Shown here: piece after piece, positions 16,784-30,280 of the stretch | Layout: the number at the start of each line of letters is the position of its first letter | How positions within the stretch are numbered: position 1 is the first letter of the stretch | Origin: Methylosinus sp. PW1 | Lineage (GTDB): Bacteria > Pseudomonadota > Alphaproteobacteria > Rhizobiales > Beijerinckiaceae | DNA length: 64,000 nucleotides | Assembly (NCBI RefSeq): GCF_000745215.1 | Contig: NZ_JQNK01000009.1 | Span: 434,001 to 498,000, forward strand | Reading direction: 5' to 3' | Translations under genes and position numbers: made by a program | The notes under the pieces: generated by a model | What the model was told of the DNA's origin: nothing | The model's input: only the letters and a program-made list of their open reading frames with translations | Databases searched by the model: none

Positions 16784-17272
16784 ATGCTGACGCATCTCTC
16801 GAGCAAGGGCGAAGCGCATATCGTCGATGTCTCCGACAAGGCGGAGACGAAACGCGTCGCCATCGCTCGCGGACATATCGTGATGGACGCTGCGACGCTC
16901 GCTCTCGCGGTCGAGGGTCAGGCGAAGAAGGGCGATGTGTTCGGCGTCGCCCGCGTCGCCGGCATTATGGCGGCGAAGAAGACTCATGAGCTGATCCCGC
17001 TCTGCCATCCTCTGCCCGTCACCAAGATCGCGGTCGATCTCGAGCCGGATGCGAGCCTTCCCGGCGTGCGCGCGACGGCGGAAGTCTCCGTCACGGGCAA
17101 GACGGGCGTGGAAATGGAGGCGCTGACCGCGGTCGGCGTCGCTCTGTTGACGATCTACGACATGCTGAAGGCCGTCGATCGCGGCATGCGCATCGAGGGA
17201 ATCGAGCTGGTCGAGAAACGCGGCGGACGCTCCGGCGAATGGCGTCGCGACGAAATGGACAAGAATGGCTGA
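16784..17272 (+). CDS. moaC: Cyclic pyranopterin monophosphate synthase accessory protein
   Basis: Second enzyme of molybdenum cofactor synthesis, turning the MoaA product into cyclic pyranopterin monophosphate. 162 residues, start directly abutting trpC. Conserved elements: the opening [39 protein letters not shown], and [23 protein letters not shown]. The last eight bases overlap moeA. The trpDC-moaC-moeA order is common in Rhizobiales. Confidence 0.96.
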   Translation: MLTHLSSKGEAHIVDVSDKAETKRVAIARGHIVMDAATLALAVEGQAKKGDVFGVARVAGIMAAKKTHELIPLCHPLPVTKIAVDLEPDASLPGVRATAEVSVTGKTGVEMEALTAVGVALLTIYDMLKAVDRGMRIEGIELVEKRGGRSGEWRRDEMDKNG

Positions 17273-18506
17273 CGACAAATTGCTGTCCGTGGACGAAGCT
17301 CTCGCCCGCGTGCTCGCCGGCGCGACGCGCCTCGCGGGCGAGGAGGAGGCTCCGCTCTTCAAAGCCCTCGGCCGCACATTGGCCGGAGACCTCGTCTCGC
17401 GCCGCACGCAGCCGCCGGTCGCGGTCTCCGCCATGGACGGCTATGCGCTGCGCGCCGCCGATCTCGCGGCGCCCGGCGCGCGGCTGACGCTCGTCGGCGA
17501 GAGCGCCGCCGGCCATGGCTATCACGCGGCGCTCGGCGCCGGCGAGACGGCGCGCATCTTCACCGGCGCGCCCGTGCCCGAGGGCGCCGATACGATCCTG
17601 CTGCAGGAGGACGCGACGGTGGACGCGGCCGGAATCGGCGCCGCCTCCCCGCCTCCGCCCGGCCGGCATATTCGCGAGCGCGGGCTCGATTTTCGCGCGG
17701 GCGACGCCGCCCTCTTCGCCGGAACGCGCATCGGCCCCAGCGAGCTGGCGCTCGCCGCCGCCATCAATCATCCGCTGCTTCCCGTCGCGCGGCGCCCGCG
17801 CGTGGCGCTGATCGCCTCGGGCGACGAGCTGGTTCCGCCCGGCGCCGAGCCAGGGCCGGCGCAAATCATCGCCTGCAACGGCTATGCGGTGGCGGCCATC
17901 GCCGAAGCCGCCGGCGCCGAGGTGATCGATCTCGGCATTTTCCGCGACGACATCGCCGAGCTGGAAAAAGCCCTGGAGCAGGCGCGCGCAGCCGAGGCCG
18001 ATATTGTCGTGACGCTGGGCGGCGCCTCGGTCGGCGATCACGATCTGCTGCGCCCGGCCCTCGCCCGCCAGGGCATGGCGCTCGACTTTTGGCGCATCGC
18101 CATGCGGCCGGGCAAGCCGCTGATCCATGGAACGCTGGGCGAGGCGCGCATATTGGGCCTGCCCGGCAATCCGGTCGCGGCTTTCGTCTGCGCGCTGGTC
18201 TTCCTCGGCCCGCTCATTCGCGCGCTGCAAGGCGATCCGCGCGCGGGGGCGGACGAGACCGAGGCCGCCGTCGCCGGCGCGCCGCTGAAGCCCAATAAGG
18301 GCCGCCGCGACTATATGCGCGCGACGCTGTCGCGCGACGCTTCCGGCCGGCTCGTAGCCACGCCGCAAGCCTTGCAGGATTCCTCGCTGCTGACAGAGCT
18401 GGCGCGCTCGCAGGCGCTGCTCATCCGCGAAGCGGGAGACGGCGCGGTGGAAGCCGGCGGCCCCTGCCGGATTTTGAGGTTGCCGGGGGCGTTCGTCAGG
18501 GCGTGA
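17265..18506 (+). CDS. moeA: Molybdopterin molybdenumtransferase
   Basis: Inserts molybdate into adenylylated molybdopterin. 413 residues; its ATG lies inside the 3' end of moaC (8-bp overlap), pointing to translational coupling. Domain order is as in the family: N-terminal substrate domain with [14 protein letters not shown] and the [17 protein letters not shown] loop, then the MoeA/MogA fold ([47 protein letters not shown]). A C-terminal beta domain ([11 protein letters not shown]) follows. The lexA gene that often follows moeA in relatives is not here; a family C repeat follows instead. Confidence 0.95.
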   Translation: MADDKLLSVDEALARVLAGATRLAGEEEAPLFKALGRTLAGDLVSRRTQPPVAVSAMDGYALRAADLAAPGARLTLVGESAAGHGYHAALGAGETARIFTGAPVPEGADTILLQEDATVDAAGIGAASPPPPGRHIRERGLDFRAGDAALFAGTRIGPSELALAAAINHPLLPVARRPRVALIASGDELVPPGAEPGPAQIIACNGYAVAAIAEAAGAEVIDLGIFRDDIAELEKALEQARAAEADIVVTLGGASVGDHDLLRPALARQGMALDFWRIAMRPGKPLIHGTLGEARILGLPGNPVAAFVCALVFLGPLIRALQGDPRAGADETEAAVAGAPLKPNKGRRDYMRATLSRDASGRLVATPQALQDSSLLTELARSQALLIREAGDGAVEAGGPCRILRLPGAFVRA

Positions 18507-18523
18507 GGAGCCGAGCTACAATC

Positions 18524-18644
18524 CCCTCATGCTGAGGAGCCCGCGAAGCGGGCGTCTCGAAGTACGCGGAAACGTCGGGCTCCGCCCTCTGGACTCCCTC
18601 GTGCTTCGAGATGGCGCCTGCGGCGCCTCCTCGGCATGAGGGAG
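18524..18644 (+). repeat. Dispersed palindromic repeat, family C, copy 1
   Basis: Ends are inverted: CCCTCATGCTGAGGAG near 18525 answers CTCCTCGGCATGAGGG at 18628-18643. Internal small hairpins vary between copies (CCCGCGAAGCGGG here; GCGCCTGCGGCGC). Shared phrases are GGCGTCTCGAAG and CCCTCGTGCTTCGAGA. Other copies: 59710-59829 and a diverged one at 36483-36592. The remaining 230 bp up to the next start hold no gene. Confidence 0.85.
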
Positions 18645-18773
18645 AGCCGGCGGCTTTGTGCGAGATATTGCGAGGCCGTCGCCTGTCTTTCTGGGACGGC
18701 ATTGTGCGCCAGGAGCGGACGTCCGCGCCGACGAAGGCGTTTTCGGCAAGGGATGCAAATCCCCACCGGCGCG

Positions 18774-18790
18774 TTATCGAAATTCGATAA
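18774..18790 (+). promoter_or_regulatory. Short perfect inverted repeat upstream of the secreted orphan
   Basis: TTATCGAA, one central A, TTCGATAA: eight-base arms, in a locally AT-rich stretch 86 bp before the TTG start of the next gene. It could be a regulator binding site or part of an RNA hairpin; nothing decides between them. Confidence 0.35.
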
Positions 18791-18875
18791 AAGACGCGAT
18801 TGGTGTCGACGGTCGTCGAATAATAGACGCGATCACCGACATTCTCTTTTAAATATCCTATCTGAGGAGGTTCTG

Positions 18876-19640
18876 TTGCGAAAACATTTGCTGGGCGTCT
18901 GTTCGCTTCTCTCCCTGCTCGCTTTCACGGAATTTGCCTCAGCAAAGCAGACGACAACAGCTCGAGCCGTGGACGTCGAGCTTCCCGACGTGATCGTGAA
19001 TGCCGGCGAGCGCTCCGAGGGAATTTCCTATCAGGCGATTGTCAAAGGTTTGGAAGCATTCGCTCGCCACGGACATTTGGCCCCCAAGGCGACGCCGAAA
19101 TTCGTCCTCCAGTCCCGGCAGCCGGATGCGAATTTGAAAGGGCTGACTCTGGTTCTCACCACCGCAAGTCGGGACATCGATATCTCGATCGACAAAAACG
19201 GCGTTTTTGCCGCGCCCCGAATCGACGCCAGCGAAAGCGGCGACTATCGTCTCCTGCTCAACCGACCCGATGGCGCCTTCGCGTTAAAGCCTTTCGTGCG
19301 CACGCCGGGACTTCCGCCCAATACGCGGCGCCTCGGCGACTTCAGGGCGATATGCGAAATGCGCTGGGCCATGGAGCGCGATGACGGGTCGATTCCACTC
19401 CCGGCGCGCCTGCTTGTCGAAGGAATTGGCCGGCCCTGCCAAAGCTGGATGGTCAAAGTCATCTTTCGGGAGCCGCGTCCCATCGCCGAAGTCTGGCTTG
19501 TTTCAGGCCAAAGGCGGGAGGCTCTGCCGCAGGAGCGCATCCGACACGACCGCACCAGCTTTTTACCGCCGCTCCACGATGACTCCTGGCCCGACGATAC
19601 GCTGATCGAACTCAAATTCGTCGAGGACGCAAAGCCATGA
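18876..19640 (+). CDS. Secreted protein of unknown function
   Basis: 254 residues. The TTG start at 18876 sits six bases after GAGGAGG (18864-18870), a near-perfect ribosome-binding site; no ATG in frame is better placed. Residues 1-23 form a signal peptide (LLGVCSLLSLLAFTEFASA). The mature protein is mixed alpha/beta. A recurring feature is a predicted beta-rich block around residues 70-160 (LKGLTLVLTTASRDIDISIDKNGVF; ESGDYRLLLNRPDG), possibly a ligand-binding sandwich. Third-position GC is lower than in neighbouring genes (for example TTT, AAA and ATT codons are frequent), which may mean lateral acquisition. No family recognised. Confidence 0.65.
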   Translation: MRKHLLGVCSLLSLLAFTEFASAKQTTTARAVDVELPDVIVNAGERSEGISYQAIVKGLEAFARHGHLAPKATPKFVLQSRQPDANLKGLTLVLTTASRDIDISIDKNGVFAAPRIDASESGDYRLLLNRPDGAFALKPFVRTPGLPPNTRRLGDFRAICEMRWAMERDDGSIPLPARLLVEGIGRPCQSWMVKVIFREPRPIAEVWLVSGQRREALPQERIRHDRTSFLPPLHDDSWPDDTLIELKFVEDAKP

Positions 19641-19887
19641 CCGACGGCGCTGCAATCTCGCAATAGCCCTGCGCGACCGAGAGGAACAGAAAGCCCGCCA
19701 TAATCCGACGCGCAAAACTCGAGCCTTCACGAATCTGCATAACGCCTTTAATTTCAAATTGTTGAGCTGCGCGAAAGATTCGATGGAAAATCGAGTGTCC
19801 TTTGATCCGAGGTCGGACCGCTTCCACGATTGGCCACAACGGGTCATATCCGGCCGAATAGGCTGGCTCCATCAGCACCTCTACCAC
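19612..19887 (-). pseudogene. Possible remnant reading frame, weak resemblance to DUF4166
   Basis: The minus strand is open for 91 codons from a GTG. It reads through PLWPIVEAVRPRIKGHSIFH, then IFRAAQQFEIKGVMQIREG, then ARRIMAGFLFLS. The pattern FHR.FR....F...G...I..G....RR..AG.L.LP is reminiscent of the start of DUF4166 proteins, but the frame then loses similarity and stops. It overlaps the 3' end of the secreted orphan by 29 bp on the other strand. It may be a decayed gene end or chance; otherwise the 19641-19936 gap is empty. Confidence 0.25.
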
Positions 19888-19936
19888 GCTGCTCGTAGCG
19901 GGCGCCTGTCTCCCCCGTTCATGCGCGCGCAGCCCG

Positions 19937-20340
19937 TCACGCCGCCCAATCCGTCACCATCAGCCCCGGCACACCCGTAAACTCCCGACCATTCGCCGTC
20001 ACCAATATCGCGCCGCGGCGGCGCGCCTGCGCGGCGATGAGATAATCATAATGGCCGATCGGCCGCCCTGCTTTTTCCAGCTCGGCGCGAATGTCTCCCG
20101 CATGGCGCGCGTCCTCCTCATCGAAAGGCAGCACGGCGATTCCCGGCGAGAGAAATTCCGCCAGCAAGGCCTCCATCAGCGGCTTTCGATCGCTGCGCGC
20201 ATAGCCGTAGCGCAGCTCGTACAAAACGATGACGGGCAGGCCGATCTCGACGCGCTGCGTCAGCGCCTCGCCCATGCGACGCGCGACATCGGCGTTGCGG
20301 CGGTTGATCACCGCAATGACGACATTGGTGTCGAGGCAGA

Positions 20341-20344
<4 letters not shown>
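19937..20344 (-). CDS. vapC: VapC-type PIN-domain toxin ribonuclease
   Basis: 135-residue PIN endoribonuclease, the toxin of a VapBC pair. Active-site acids are D5 (MICLDTNVVI), E43 (VLYELRYG), D100 (GHYDYLIAAQA) and the C-terminal TANGREF region. This architecture and length are typical of VapC that cleave initiator tRNA or other tRNA loops, but the target here is not known. Its start overlaps the vapB stop by 4 bp, so both are translated together from the promoter upstream of vapB. Confidence 0.93.
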
Positions 20345-23412
<3,068 letters not shown>

Positions 23413-23638
23413 AGCAGAACGCCATTGGCGGCGCGGCGCGGGTTTCGCCCGGCTGAGCGGAGGCGCCCACTTGCCAAGGGCGGAGCGTTCAGCCTATAGC
23501 TGGCCTAATCGCCGGCGGACGGCCGCAGGAACGGGACCTGCGCGAAAAAGCGCTCGATCTTTTTGATTGTATTCCGGAAAACTTCTTCCCTCACGCGACC
23601 TGCCGCCGCCAATTCATCCCTCGACCGAAAGGCGAGAC

Positions 23639-25045
23639 ATGACGAAGATACTGCCGGTCATAATGTGCGGCGGGGCGGGCACGCGCGTATGGCCCGAGTC
23701 GCGGGAAACTCTCCCGAAACAATTCATTCCGCTCATCGGCGAGCTGTCGACCTTCCAGACCACCATTCAGACGCTGGCGGACGAGGCCTTCGACAAGCCC
23801 GTCATCATCTCCAACGCCGATTATCGCTTCCTCGTCACCGATCAGCTGCGCGCCATCGGCGCCGCGGCCGATGTCGTCCTCGAGCCCACCCGGCGTGATT
23901 CGGCCGCCGCGGTCGCCGTCGCCGCGGGCGTCGCCGCGCGCCGCTCGCCGCAGACCATCGTCGTCGTGCTCGCCGCCGATCATGTGGTGCGCGACCCACG
24001 AGGCCTCGTCGAGCTCTGCAAGAAGGCGGCTTCCGCCGCCGCGGACGGCTATATCGTCACGCTCGGCGTCAAGCCCGACGCTCCGGCCACCGGCTATGGC
24101 TATATTCGCCCCGGCGAGCGCATCGCCAGCGACGTTTTCAACCTCGAGGCCTTCGTCGAGAAGCCCGATCGCGAGACCGCGCAGCGCTATATCGACGCCG
24201 GCTATTTGTGGAACAGCGGCAATTTCATCTTCCGCGCCGATGTGATGCAGGCGGAGATCGCCCATTTCGAGCCGGCGATTTTCGAAGCCGCCGAAAAGGC
24301 GATCGACGCCGGCCGCGCCGATCTCGATTTTCTGGTGCTGGACGCCGAATCTTTCGCGCGCGCGCCGAAGACCTCCATCGATTATGCGGTGATGGAGAAG
24401 ACCCGCAAGGCCGCGGTGATCGAGGCCGACATCGGCTGGTCGGACGTCGGCAATTGGCGCGCCGTCTGGGAGCTGACCGAGCGCGACGAACAGGGCAATT
24501 CCGTGCGCGGCAATGGCGTCGTGCGCGAGTCGCGCAATGTGCATGTGCGCTCGGACGAGACGCTGACCACTGTCGTCGGCGTCGACGACGTCATTGTGGT
24601 GACGACGCCGGACGCGGTGCTGGTTCTGGGCCATGAGCATGGCGACAATGTCAAGCAGCTCGTCGATCAATTAAAGCGCGAGAACCGCCGCGAGGCCGGC
24701 GAGCACAAGCGCATCTTCCGCCCCTGGGGCTTTTATCAGTCGGTCGACTCCGGCGATCGGCATCAGGTCAAGCGCATTGTGGTGAAGCCGGGCGCGCGCC
24801 TGTCGCTGCAGAAGCATTTTCATCGCGCCGAGCATTGGATCGTCGTCAAGGGCACGGCGGAGGTCGGCCGCGACGAGGAGACGCTGCTGGTTCACGAGAA
24901 TGAATCGGTCTATCTGCCGATCGGCTGCATTCATCGCCTGAGCAATCCGGGCAAGATCGACCTCGAGATCATCGAGGTGCAGACCGGCTCATACCTCGGC
25001 GAGGACGATATCGTGCGTCTCGCCGATTTGTATAGCCGCGCCTAG
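23639..25045 (+). CDS. manC: Bifunctional mannose-1-phosphate guanylyltransferase / mannose-6-phosphate isomerase
   Basis: Makes GDP-mannose from mannose-1-phosphate and GTP, with a C-terminal isomerase feeding the pathway. 468 residues from the ATG at 23639 (TKILPVIMCGGAGTRVWP), with AAAGGCGAG just upstream. Nucleotidyltransferase signatures: GGAGTRVWPESRETLPKQF, EPTRRDSAAA, FVEKPD, YLWNSGNF. The C-terminal cupin is RPWGFYQSVDSGDRHQVKR, LSLQKHFHRAEHWIVVKG, YLPIGCIHRLSNPG, with metal-binding His and Glu. The next gene, gmd, uses its product. Confidence 0.95.
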   Translation: MTKILPVIMCGGAGTRVWPESRETLPKQFIPLIGELSTFQTTIQTLADEAFDKPVIISNADYRFLVTDQLRAIGAAADVVLEPTRRDSAAAVAVAAGVAARRSPQTIVVVLAADHVVRDPRGLVELCKKAASAAADGYIVTLGVKPDAPATGYGYIRPGERIASDVFNLEAFVEKPDRETAQRYIDAGYLWNSGNFIFRADVMQAEIAHFEPAIFEAAEKAIDAGRADLDFLVLDAESFARAPKTSIDYAVMEKTRKAAVIEADIGWSDVGNWRAVWELTERDEQGNSVRGNGVVRESRNVHVRSDETLTTVVGVDDVIVVTTPDAVLVLGHEHGDNVKQLVDQLKRENRREAGEHKRIFRPWGFYQSVDSGDRHQVKRIVVKPGARLSLQKHFHRAEHWIVVKGTAEVGRDEETLLVHENESVYLPIGCIHRLSNPGKIDLEIIEVQTGSYLGEDDIVRLADLYSRA

Positions 25046-25047
25046 TT

Positions 25048-25059
25048 CGTCTATAGACG
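25048..25059 (+). promoter_or_regulatory. 12-bp perfect palindrome between manC and gmd
   Basis: CGTCTATAGACG begins 2 bp after the manC stop codon and lies 55 bp before gmd. Too short for a terminator without a U-tract; could be an operator or chance. Confidence 0.25.
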
Positions 25060-25104
25060 GCCGTTCGGGCGATGATAAAAGCCGCGAAAGTGGATTTGAA
25101 TTAA

Positions 25105-26100
<996 letters not shown>

Positions 26101-26108
26101 GGGCGCAC

Positions 26109-26981
26109 GTGATCAATGAGCAGCGAGACGGCGTGGCCTTGTCCTCGGACAGCCTCGCCGCTTTCATTTCTACGAAAGGCGCGGAGCTGCAATCGCTGCG
26201 CACGACCGACGGCGTGGATTATCTCTGGGCCGGCGAGCCGAGCTGGCCCAAGCATAGTCCGCTGCTGTTTCCGATCGTCGGCCGGCTGGCGCAGGACCGC
26301 TATGATTATCGCGGCCACAGCTATGCGATGCCGAAGCACGGCTTCGCGCGCGACAGCCTGTTCTCCATCGTCGAGGCCTCGCCGCATTCGGCGCGTTTCG
26401 CCTTGCGCGCCAGCGACGCGACGCACGCGGTTTTCCCTTTCGAATTTCTGCTCGAGGTGGAATTCACCCTCGACGGTCCGCATCTCGACATTCGCCATAG
26501 CGTGACCAATCTCGGCGATGCGGACATGTATTTTTCCATCGGCGCGCATCCGGCCTTTCGGTGGCCGCTCGGCGACGCCGCCAAGGCGCGGAGCCGCATA
26601 AATTTCGAGCGCCATGAGCCGGCGCCAATCCGCAAGCTAACCGGCGGGCTGCTCGGCCGCATGAAGGATTCGCCGGTCGAGGGGCGGACGCTGGCGCTGC
26701 GCGAAGATCTGTTCGCCGATGACGCGATCATCTTCGACACTCTGGCGAGCAAGAGCCTCGTCTATTGCTGCGGCAGCGGACGATCCGTGCAAATCGCCTG
26801 GGACGGTTTCCAGCATCTCGGCCTCTGGTCCAAGCCGGGCGCGGATTTCCTCTGCATAGAGCCGTGGCACGGCTATGATTCGCCCGTCGGCTTCGCCGGC
26901 CAGCTCGACGAGAAGCCCGGCATCGCGCATGCGCGCCCAGGCGAGACGCGCGATTTCACTCTGCGCATAGAGATAGGCTGA
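26109..26981 (+). CDS. Aldose 1-epimerase family protein
   Basis: 290 residues, galactose-mutarotase fold. GTG start at 26109, eight bases after the gmd stop, so likely same operon. Family features: WPKHSPLLFPIVGRL, MPKHGFARD (catalytic His), FSIGAHPAFRWPL (second His), and CIEPWHGYDSP with the catalytic Glu. This subgroup (LacX/YeaD-like) includes glucose-6-phosphate 1-epimerases and general hexose mutarotases; the actual sugar is unknown. Neighbours suggest a role in sugar supply for a surface polysaccharide. Confidence 0.85.
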   Translation: MINEQRDGVALSSDSLAAFISTKGAELQSLRTTDGVDYLWAGEPSWPKHSPLLFPIVGRLAQDRYDYRGHSYAMPKHGFARDSLFSIVEASPHSARFALRASDATHAVFPFEFLLEVEFTLDGPHLDIRHSVTNLGDADMYFSIGAHPAFRWPLGDAAKARSRINFERHEPAPIRKLTGGLLGRMKDSPVEGRTLALREDLFADDAIIFDTLASKSLVYCCGSGRSVQIAWDGFQHLGLWSKPGADFLCIEPWHGYDSPVGFAGQLDEKPGIAHARPGETRDFTLRIEIG

Positions 26982-26983
26982 GC

Positions 26984-29404
26984 ATGGGCGTCGCCAAGCG
27001 CCATGCGATCAAGCTGCTGCGGCGCTCGCTCGGCCTTCCGACCGGCGATCTCGACATCGTCGGCCGACTGGACGGCGCCGCCGATGGCATCGTTCACGGC
27101 TGGGCCTATTGTCCCGCCCATGCGGGCCGGCGCGTGCTGGTCGATATTTTCGCCGATGGCGTTTTCGTCGCCCAGCAATTGGCGGATCGGCCGCGCGACG
27201 ATCTCGCCGCCCATGGCTTCGGCGACGGCCGCCATGGCTTCGATATCAAAATTCCGCCCGTTCTTCTGTGCGGCGCCGAGACGCGGATCGGCGTCCGCGC
27301 CCTCGCCGAAACGCCGCTCGAGCTGACCGCGACGGAAGAGCGCCCGCTCTTCGCGCGCCGCCTCGGCCGCGACGATTATCTGCGCACGACTTTCGCAAGC
27401 GCCTTTCGCGCCGGAGCCTTTGGCGACGACGCCGCGCGCGCCGAGCGCTCGCCTCTGCGCCGGACGGAGCTTCTGTTCGCGCCGACGCCCGTCCCCGCCC
27501 CACCGCCCATTCTCGGCGAGACCCTCTGCGCCTATCTGGACCAAAATCGCTACAAATGGGACCTCGCCGATCAATTCGACGCGACGATCTCGATCGCCGA
27601 TCGCGAGGCGTTTCTCGCGCATTATGTCGAATTCTACGGCCGCGCGCGCCGCCCATTGCGCATACCGCTCTCCGCCGGCGACATCGCCTTCCTCGACGAG
27701 GGACCGACTGCGCAGGATCGCCTCGCGCCGAGCCGCGCCATGCGCCTCTTCGCGCAGACGCCGCGAGATGCGAGCGCGGATGCGCGGCTCGAGGCGATAT
27801 TCCGCTGGGCCGCTTACGGCGCCGCCGCCTTCAATGTCGAGGATTGCCTCATCGCGCCGACGCATGAGGCGCTGCTGCGCTCCCATGAGGAAACGGACGC
27901 GCGCTTCCCGCTCTCTCTCTTCATGACGCGCTTTGTCGACGCGCATCCCAATCTGCGCGGCGCAGATCTCGCGCAGGAGAGCGAGCGGCGCGCGGCCTAT
28001 TTCGCCGTGCTGCTCTTTTCCGCCCGCGCGCCCCATTATCTGCGCTTCATTCCGCCGGATTGGCTCGCGGCGTTTTTGACGCCGCAGGCCGGCGCAGCGC
28101 CATTCGAGGAAGAGTCGCGACGACTCTTCGGCGCCGGCGGCGTCGATGTCGCGCATTGGCGCGCCGCGATCGAGACTCTAGGCTATGATTTCGGCGAGAA
28201 GAGCTTTCGTTCGCGCACGCCCGCCGGCCATCGCGCGCATTCGGCGACGCTGCCGGCGCCGGGCGGCGAGAGCGTCGACATTCAGCTCATCGGCCCGTTC
28301 AGCCGGCAGCTCGGCATAGCGGACAGCTGCCGCGCGCTCGCCGCCGCGCTCGAGCGCCTCGATTATTCGCTGCGGCTCTGCGATTTCACCCTCGATTATC
28401 CCAATAGCATTCGCGAAGACGCCACGCCGCTGCCGACGACGCTGCGACGCGCCAAGATCAATATTCTCCATCTCAATCTCGAGGAGCTGCCGAGCGCCAT
28501 CGCCTATCTGCCGGACATATGGTCGGAGGGACGGCTCATCGGCTTTCCCTATCTCGAGATGGCGACGCCGCATCCGGCGCAAATGCTCGGCCTGACGCTC
28601 GTCGACGAGCTCTGGTCGGCCTCGGACTTCACGAGAGAGACGCTGGCCGCCCACCGGCCGACTCATACGGTCGGCACATCGGCGCGGGCCGTGCGCAAAA
28701 AGGGTCGCGCGGCGGCGCGCGCGCTCGCCTATGCGGGCATAGCGCGCGACGATGAATTCGTCTTTCTCGCCTCCTGCGACGCGCTCTCCGGCGTCTATCG
28801 CAAGAATCCGCTCGGCGTGATGCGCGCCTTTCTCGCCGCCTTCCCGCATGAGCCGAAGGTCAAGCTCGTCATCAAGACGCATAGCGTCGATCGCGTGCGC
28901 GCGCCGCGCGAGATGGATGTATGGCGCTCCATTCGCAATGTCGTCGCCGAATGCGATCGCATCGCGCTCGTCGACCGCATTCTCGACGATACGGAGCAGA
29001 TGGCGCTGATCGAAGGCGCCGATTGCTATGTCTCGCTGCATCGCGCCGAGGGCTTCGGCTATCATATGCTGGAGGCGATGGCGCTGGAGACGCCGGTGAT
29101 CGCCACCGCCTATTCCGGCAATATGGAATTTTGCGACGATTCCACGGCGTTTCTCGTGCCCTATCGCCTCGTTCCCGTCGGCCCCGGCGAATATCCGCGC
29201 ATGCGCGGCGATCAACGCTGGGCGGAGCCCGATCACACGGGCGCCGTCGCGGCGATGCGCGCCGTCTTCCACGACCGCGCGGCGCGCGAGGCCAAGGTCG
29301 CGGCGGCGCGCCTGCTGGCCGAAACGCGCTTCTCGACGGACGCTTTCGCGCAACGGCTCGACGCGCGCATAAAGGAGATCATGCGCCGCGGCGCGCTCCG
29401 CTGA
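26984..29404 (+). CDS. Large glycosyltransferase (GT4-type catalytic end) with extra N-terminal domains
   Basis: 806 residues, beginning 2 bp after the epimerase stop. The C-terminal third is a GT-B retaining transferase: [22 protein letters not shown] opens the domain at about residue 430. The EX7E motif is intact near residue 690 (EGFGYHMLE, then [19 protein letters not shown]). The N-terminal about 100 residues look like a small beta-sandwich ([26 protein letters not shown], ending HGFDIKIP) of the kind attached to some alphaproteobacterial polysaccharide enzymes. The middle 300 residues are helical and unassigned. With manC and gmd upstream, a GDP-mannose- or GDP-deoxyhexose-dependent transferase is a reasonable inference. 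Confidence 0.82.
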   Translation: MGVAKRHAIKLLRRSLGLPTGDLDIVGRLDGAADGIVHGWAYCPAHAGRRVLVDIFADGVFVAQQLADRPRDDLAAHGFGDGRHGFDIKIPPVLLCGAETRIGVRALAETPLELTATEERPLFARRLGRDDYLRTTFASAFRAGAFGDDAARAERSPLRRTELLFAPTPVPAPPPILGETLCAYLDQNRYKWDLADQFDATISIADREAFLAHYVEFYGRARRPLRIPLSAGDIAFLDEGPTAQDRLAPSRAMRLFAQTPRDASADARLEAIFRWAAYGAAAFNVEDCLIAPTHEALLRSHEETDARFPLSLFMTRFVDAHPNLRGADLAQESERRAAYFAVLLFSARAPHYLRFIPPDWLAAFLTPQAGAAPFEEESRRLFGAGGVDVAHWRAAIETLGYDFGEKSFRSRTPAGHRAHSATLPAPGGESVDIQLIGPFSRQLGIADSCRALAAALERLDYSLRLCDFTLDYPNSIREDATPLPTTLRRAKINILHLNLEELPSAIAYLPDIWSEGRLIGFPYLEMATPHPAQMLGLTLVDELWSASDFTRETLAAHRPTHTVGTSARAVRKKGRAAARALAYAGIARDDEFVFLASCDALSGVYRKNPLGVMRAFLAAFPHEPKVKLVIKTHSVDRVRAPREMDVWRSIRNVVAECDRIALVDRILDDTEQMALIEGADCYVSLHRAEGFGYHMLEAMALETPVIATAYSGNMEFCDDSTAFLVPYRLVPVGPGEYPRMRGDQRWAEPDHTGAVAAMRAVFHDRAAREAKVAAARLLAETRFSTDAFAQRLDARIKEIMRRGALR

Positions 29405-29819
29405 GCAGGCCGCGCGCGCTCTTCTCGAGCGCCATGCCGGCGAGCATGGCGATAACGAAGACGATGATCTGCGGATCGAGAAAGGCGAGATCGACGATCG
29501 CCGGTCCAGGGCAGACGCCGCCGAGCCCCCAGCCCACGCCGAATACGGCCGAGCCGAGCAGCAGCGGCGCGTCTATGGCCTTGCTGGTCGGCAGGCGCAT
29601 CTCCTCGCCGAGCAGCGCGCGCGAGCGGGTGCGGGCGAAGCGAAAGGCGATCAGCCCGACACCTATGGCGCCGCCCATGACGAAGGCCAGCGAAGGATCC
29701 CAAGCGCCGGCTATGTCGAGAAAGCCTTTCACCTTGCTCGGCAGATTCATGCCGGAGACGCAGAGGCCGAGGCCGAACAGCAGGCCGATGGCGAATGCGG
29801 TTATGGTCGATCTCGTCAT
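29379..29819 (-). CDS. YeeE/YedE-family membrane protein (DUF6691 half)
   Basis: 146 residues, four hydrophobic segments. Signature motifs of the sulfur-transport YeeE/YedE group: [10 protein letters not shown] near the start (with the conserved Cys) and [16 protein letters not shown] in the middle. Members such as TsuA carry thiosulfate, and the paired small form is often found in sulfide or persulfide detoxification loci. It is encoded 3 bp downstream of its partner on the minus strand, and the two halves together make the usual two-repeat transporter. Its 3' end overlaps the convergent glycosyltransferase gene by 26 bp. Confidence 0.85.
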   Translation of the reverse strand: MTRSTITAFAIGLLFGLGLCVSGMNLPSKVKGFLDIAGAWDPSLAFVMGGAIGVGLIAFRFARTRSRALLGEEMRLPTSKAIDAPLLLGSAVFGVGWGLGGVCPGPAIVDLAFLDPQIIVFVIAMLAGMALEKSARGLLSGARRGA

Positions 29820-29822
29820 GGC

Positions 29823-30254
29823 TCAGCCCATTATGTGGCGCAGAATGAAAACAGTGAGCGCGCCGCTCGTCATGAAGGCGGCGGTCGCGGCGAGCGCGCG
29901 CGGCGACAGGCGCGACAGGCCGCAGACGCCATGCCCGCTGGTGCAGCCACCGCCGAGCCGCGCGCCGAAGCCGACGAGCAATCCGGCGAGGATGGTCGCG
30001 CCATAGCCTATGTCGAAGACCGGCGTCTGCGCCGCGCCGAGGAGGCGCAGAAGCGCGGCCGATGCGACGAGGCCGAGGACGAAGGCGAGGCGCCAGGCCG
30101 CATCGCCCTTCACGGGCTGCAGCAGCCCGGCGACAATGCCGCTGATCCCCGCTATGCGTCCGAGCAGCAGGATCATGAGGCCCGCCGCGAGCCCGATCGC
30201 CACGCCGCCCGCCGCCGCGCTCCACGGCGTGAAATTGGCCCAATCGATCTGCAT
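29823..30254 (-). CDS. YeeE/YedE-family membrane protein, partner subunit
   Basis: 143 residues from the ATG at 30252-30254, preceded on the coding strand by GGAGGACGAGA (a strong ribosome-binding site). Motifs: [31 protein letters not shown], and [23 protein letters not shown] with the two conserved cysteines of the family. Four hydrophobic segments. No BigR-type regulator or persulfide dioxygenase is adjacent, so function as thiosulfate/sulfur-species import is from family knowledge only. The rhodanese at 2.2 kb is too distant to count as the same operon. Confidence 0.87.
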   Translation of the reverse strand: MQIDWANFTPWSAAAGGVAIGLAAGLMILLLGRIAGISGIVAGLLQPVKGDAAWRLAFVLGLVASAALLRLLGAAQTPVFDIGYGATILAGLLVGFGARLGGGCTSGHGVCGLSRLSPRALAATAAFMTSGALTVFILRHIMG

Positions 30255-30280
30255 TCTCGTCCTCCGTTCCCCGCCTCGGC

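Noticed and set aside
18735..18775. Functional FMN riboswitch
   Set aside because: Only one arm is recognisable, the gene following is not a riboflavin gene, and the remaining helices are missing; kept only as a low-interest observation.
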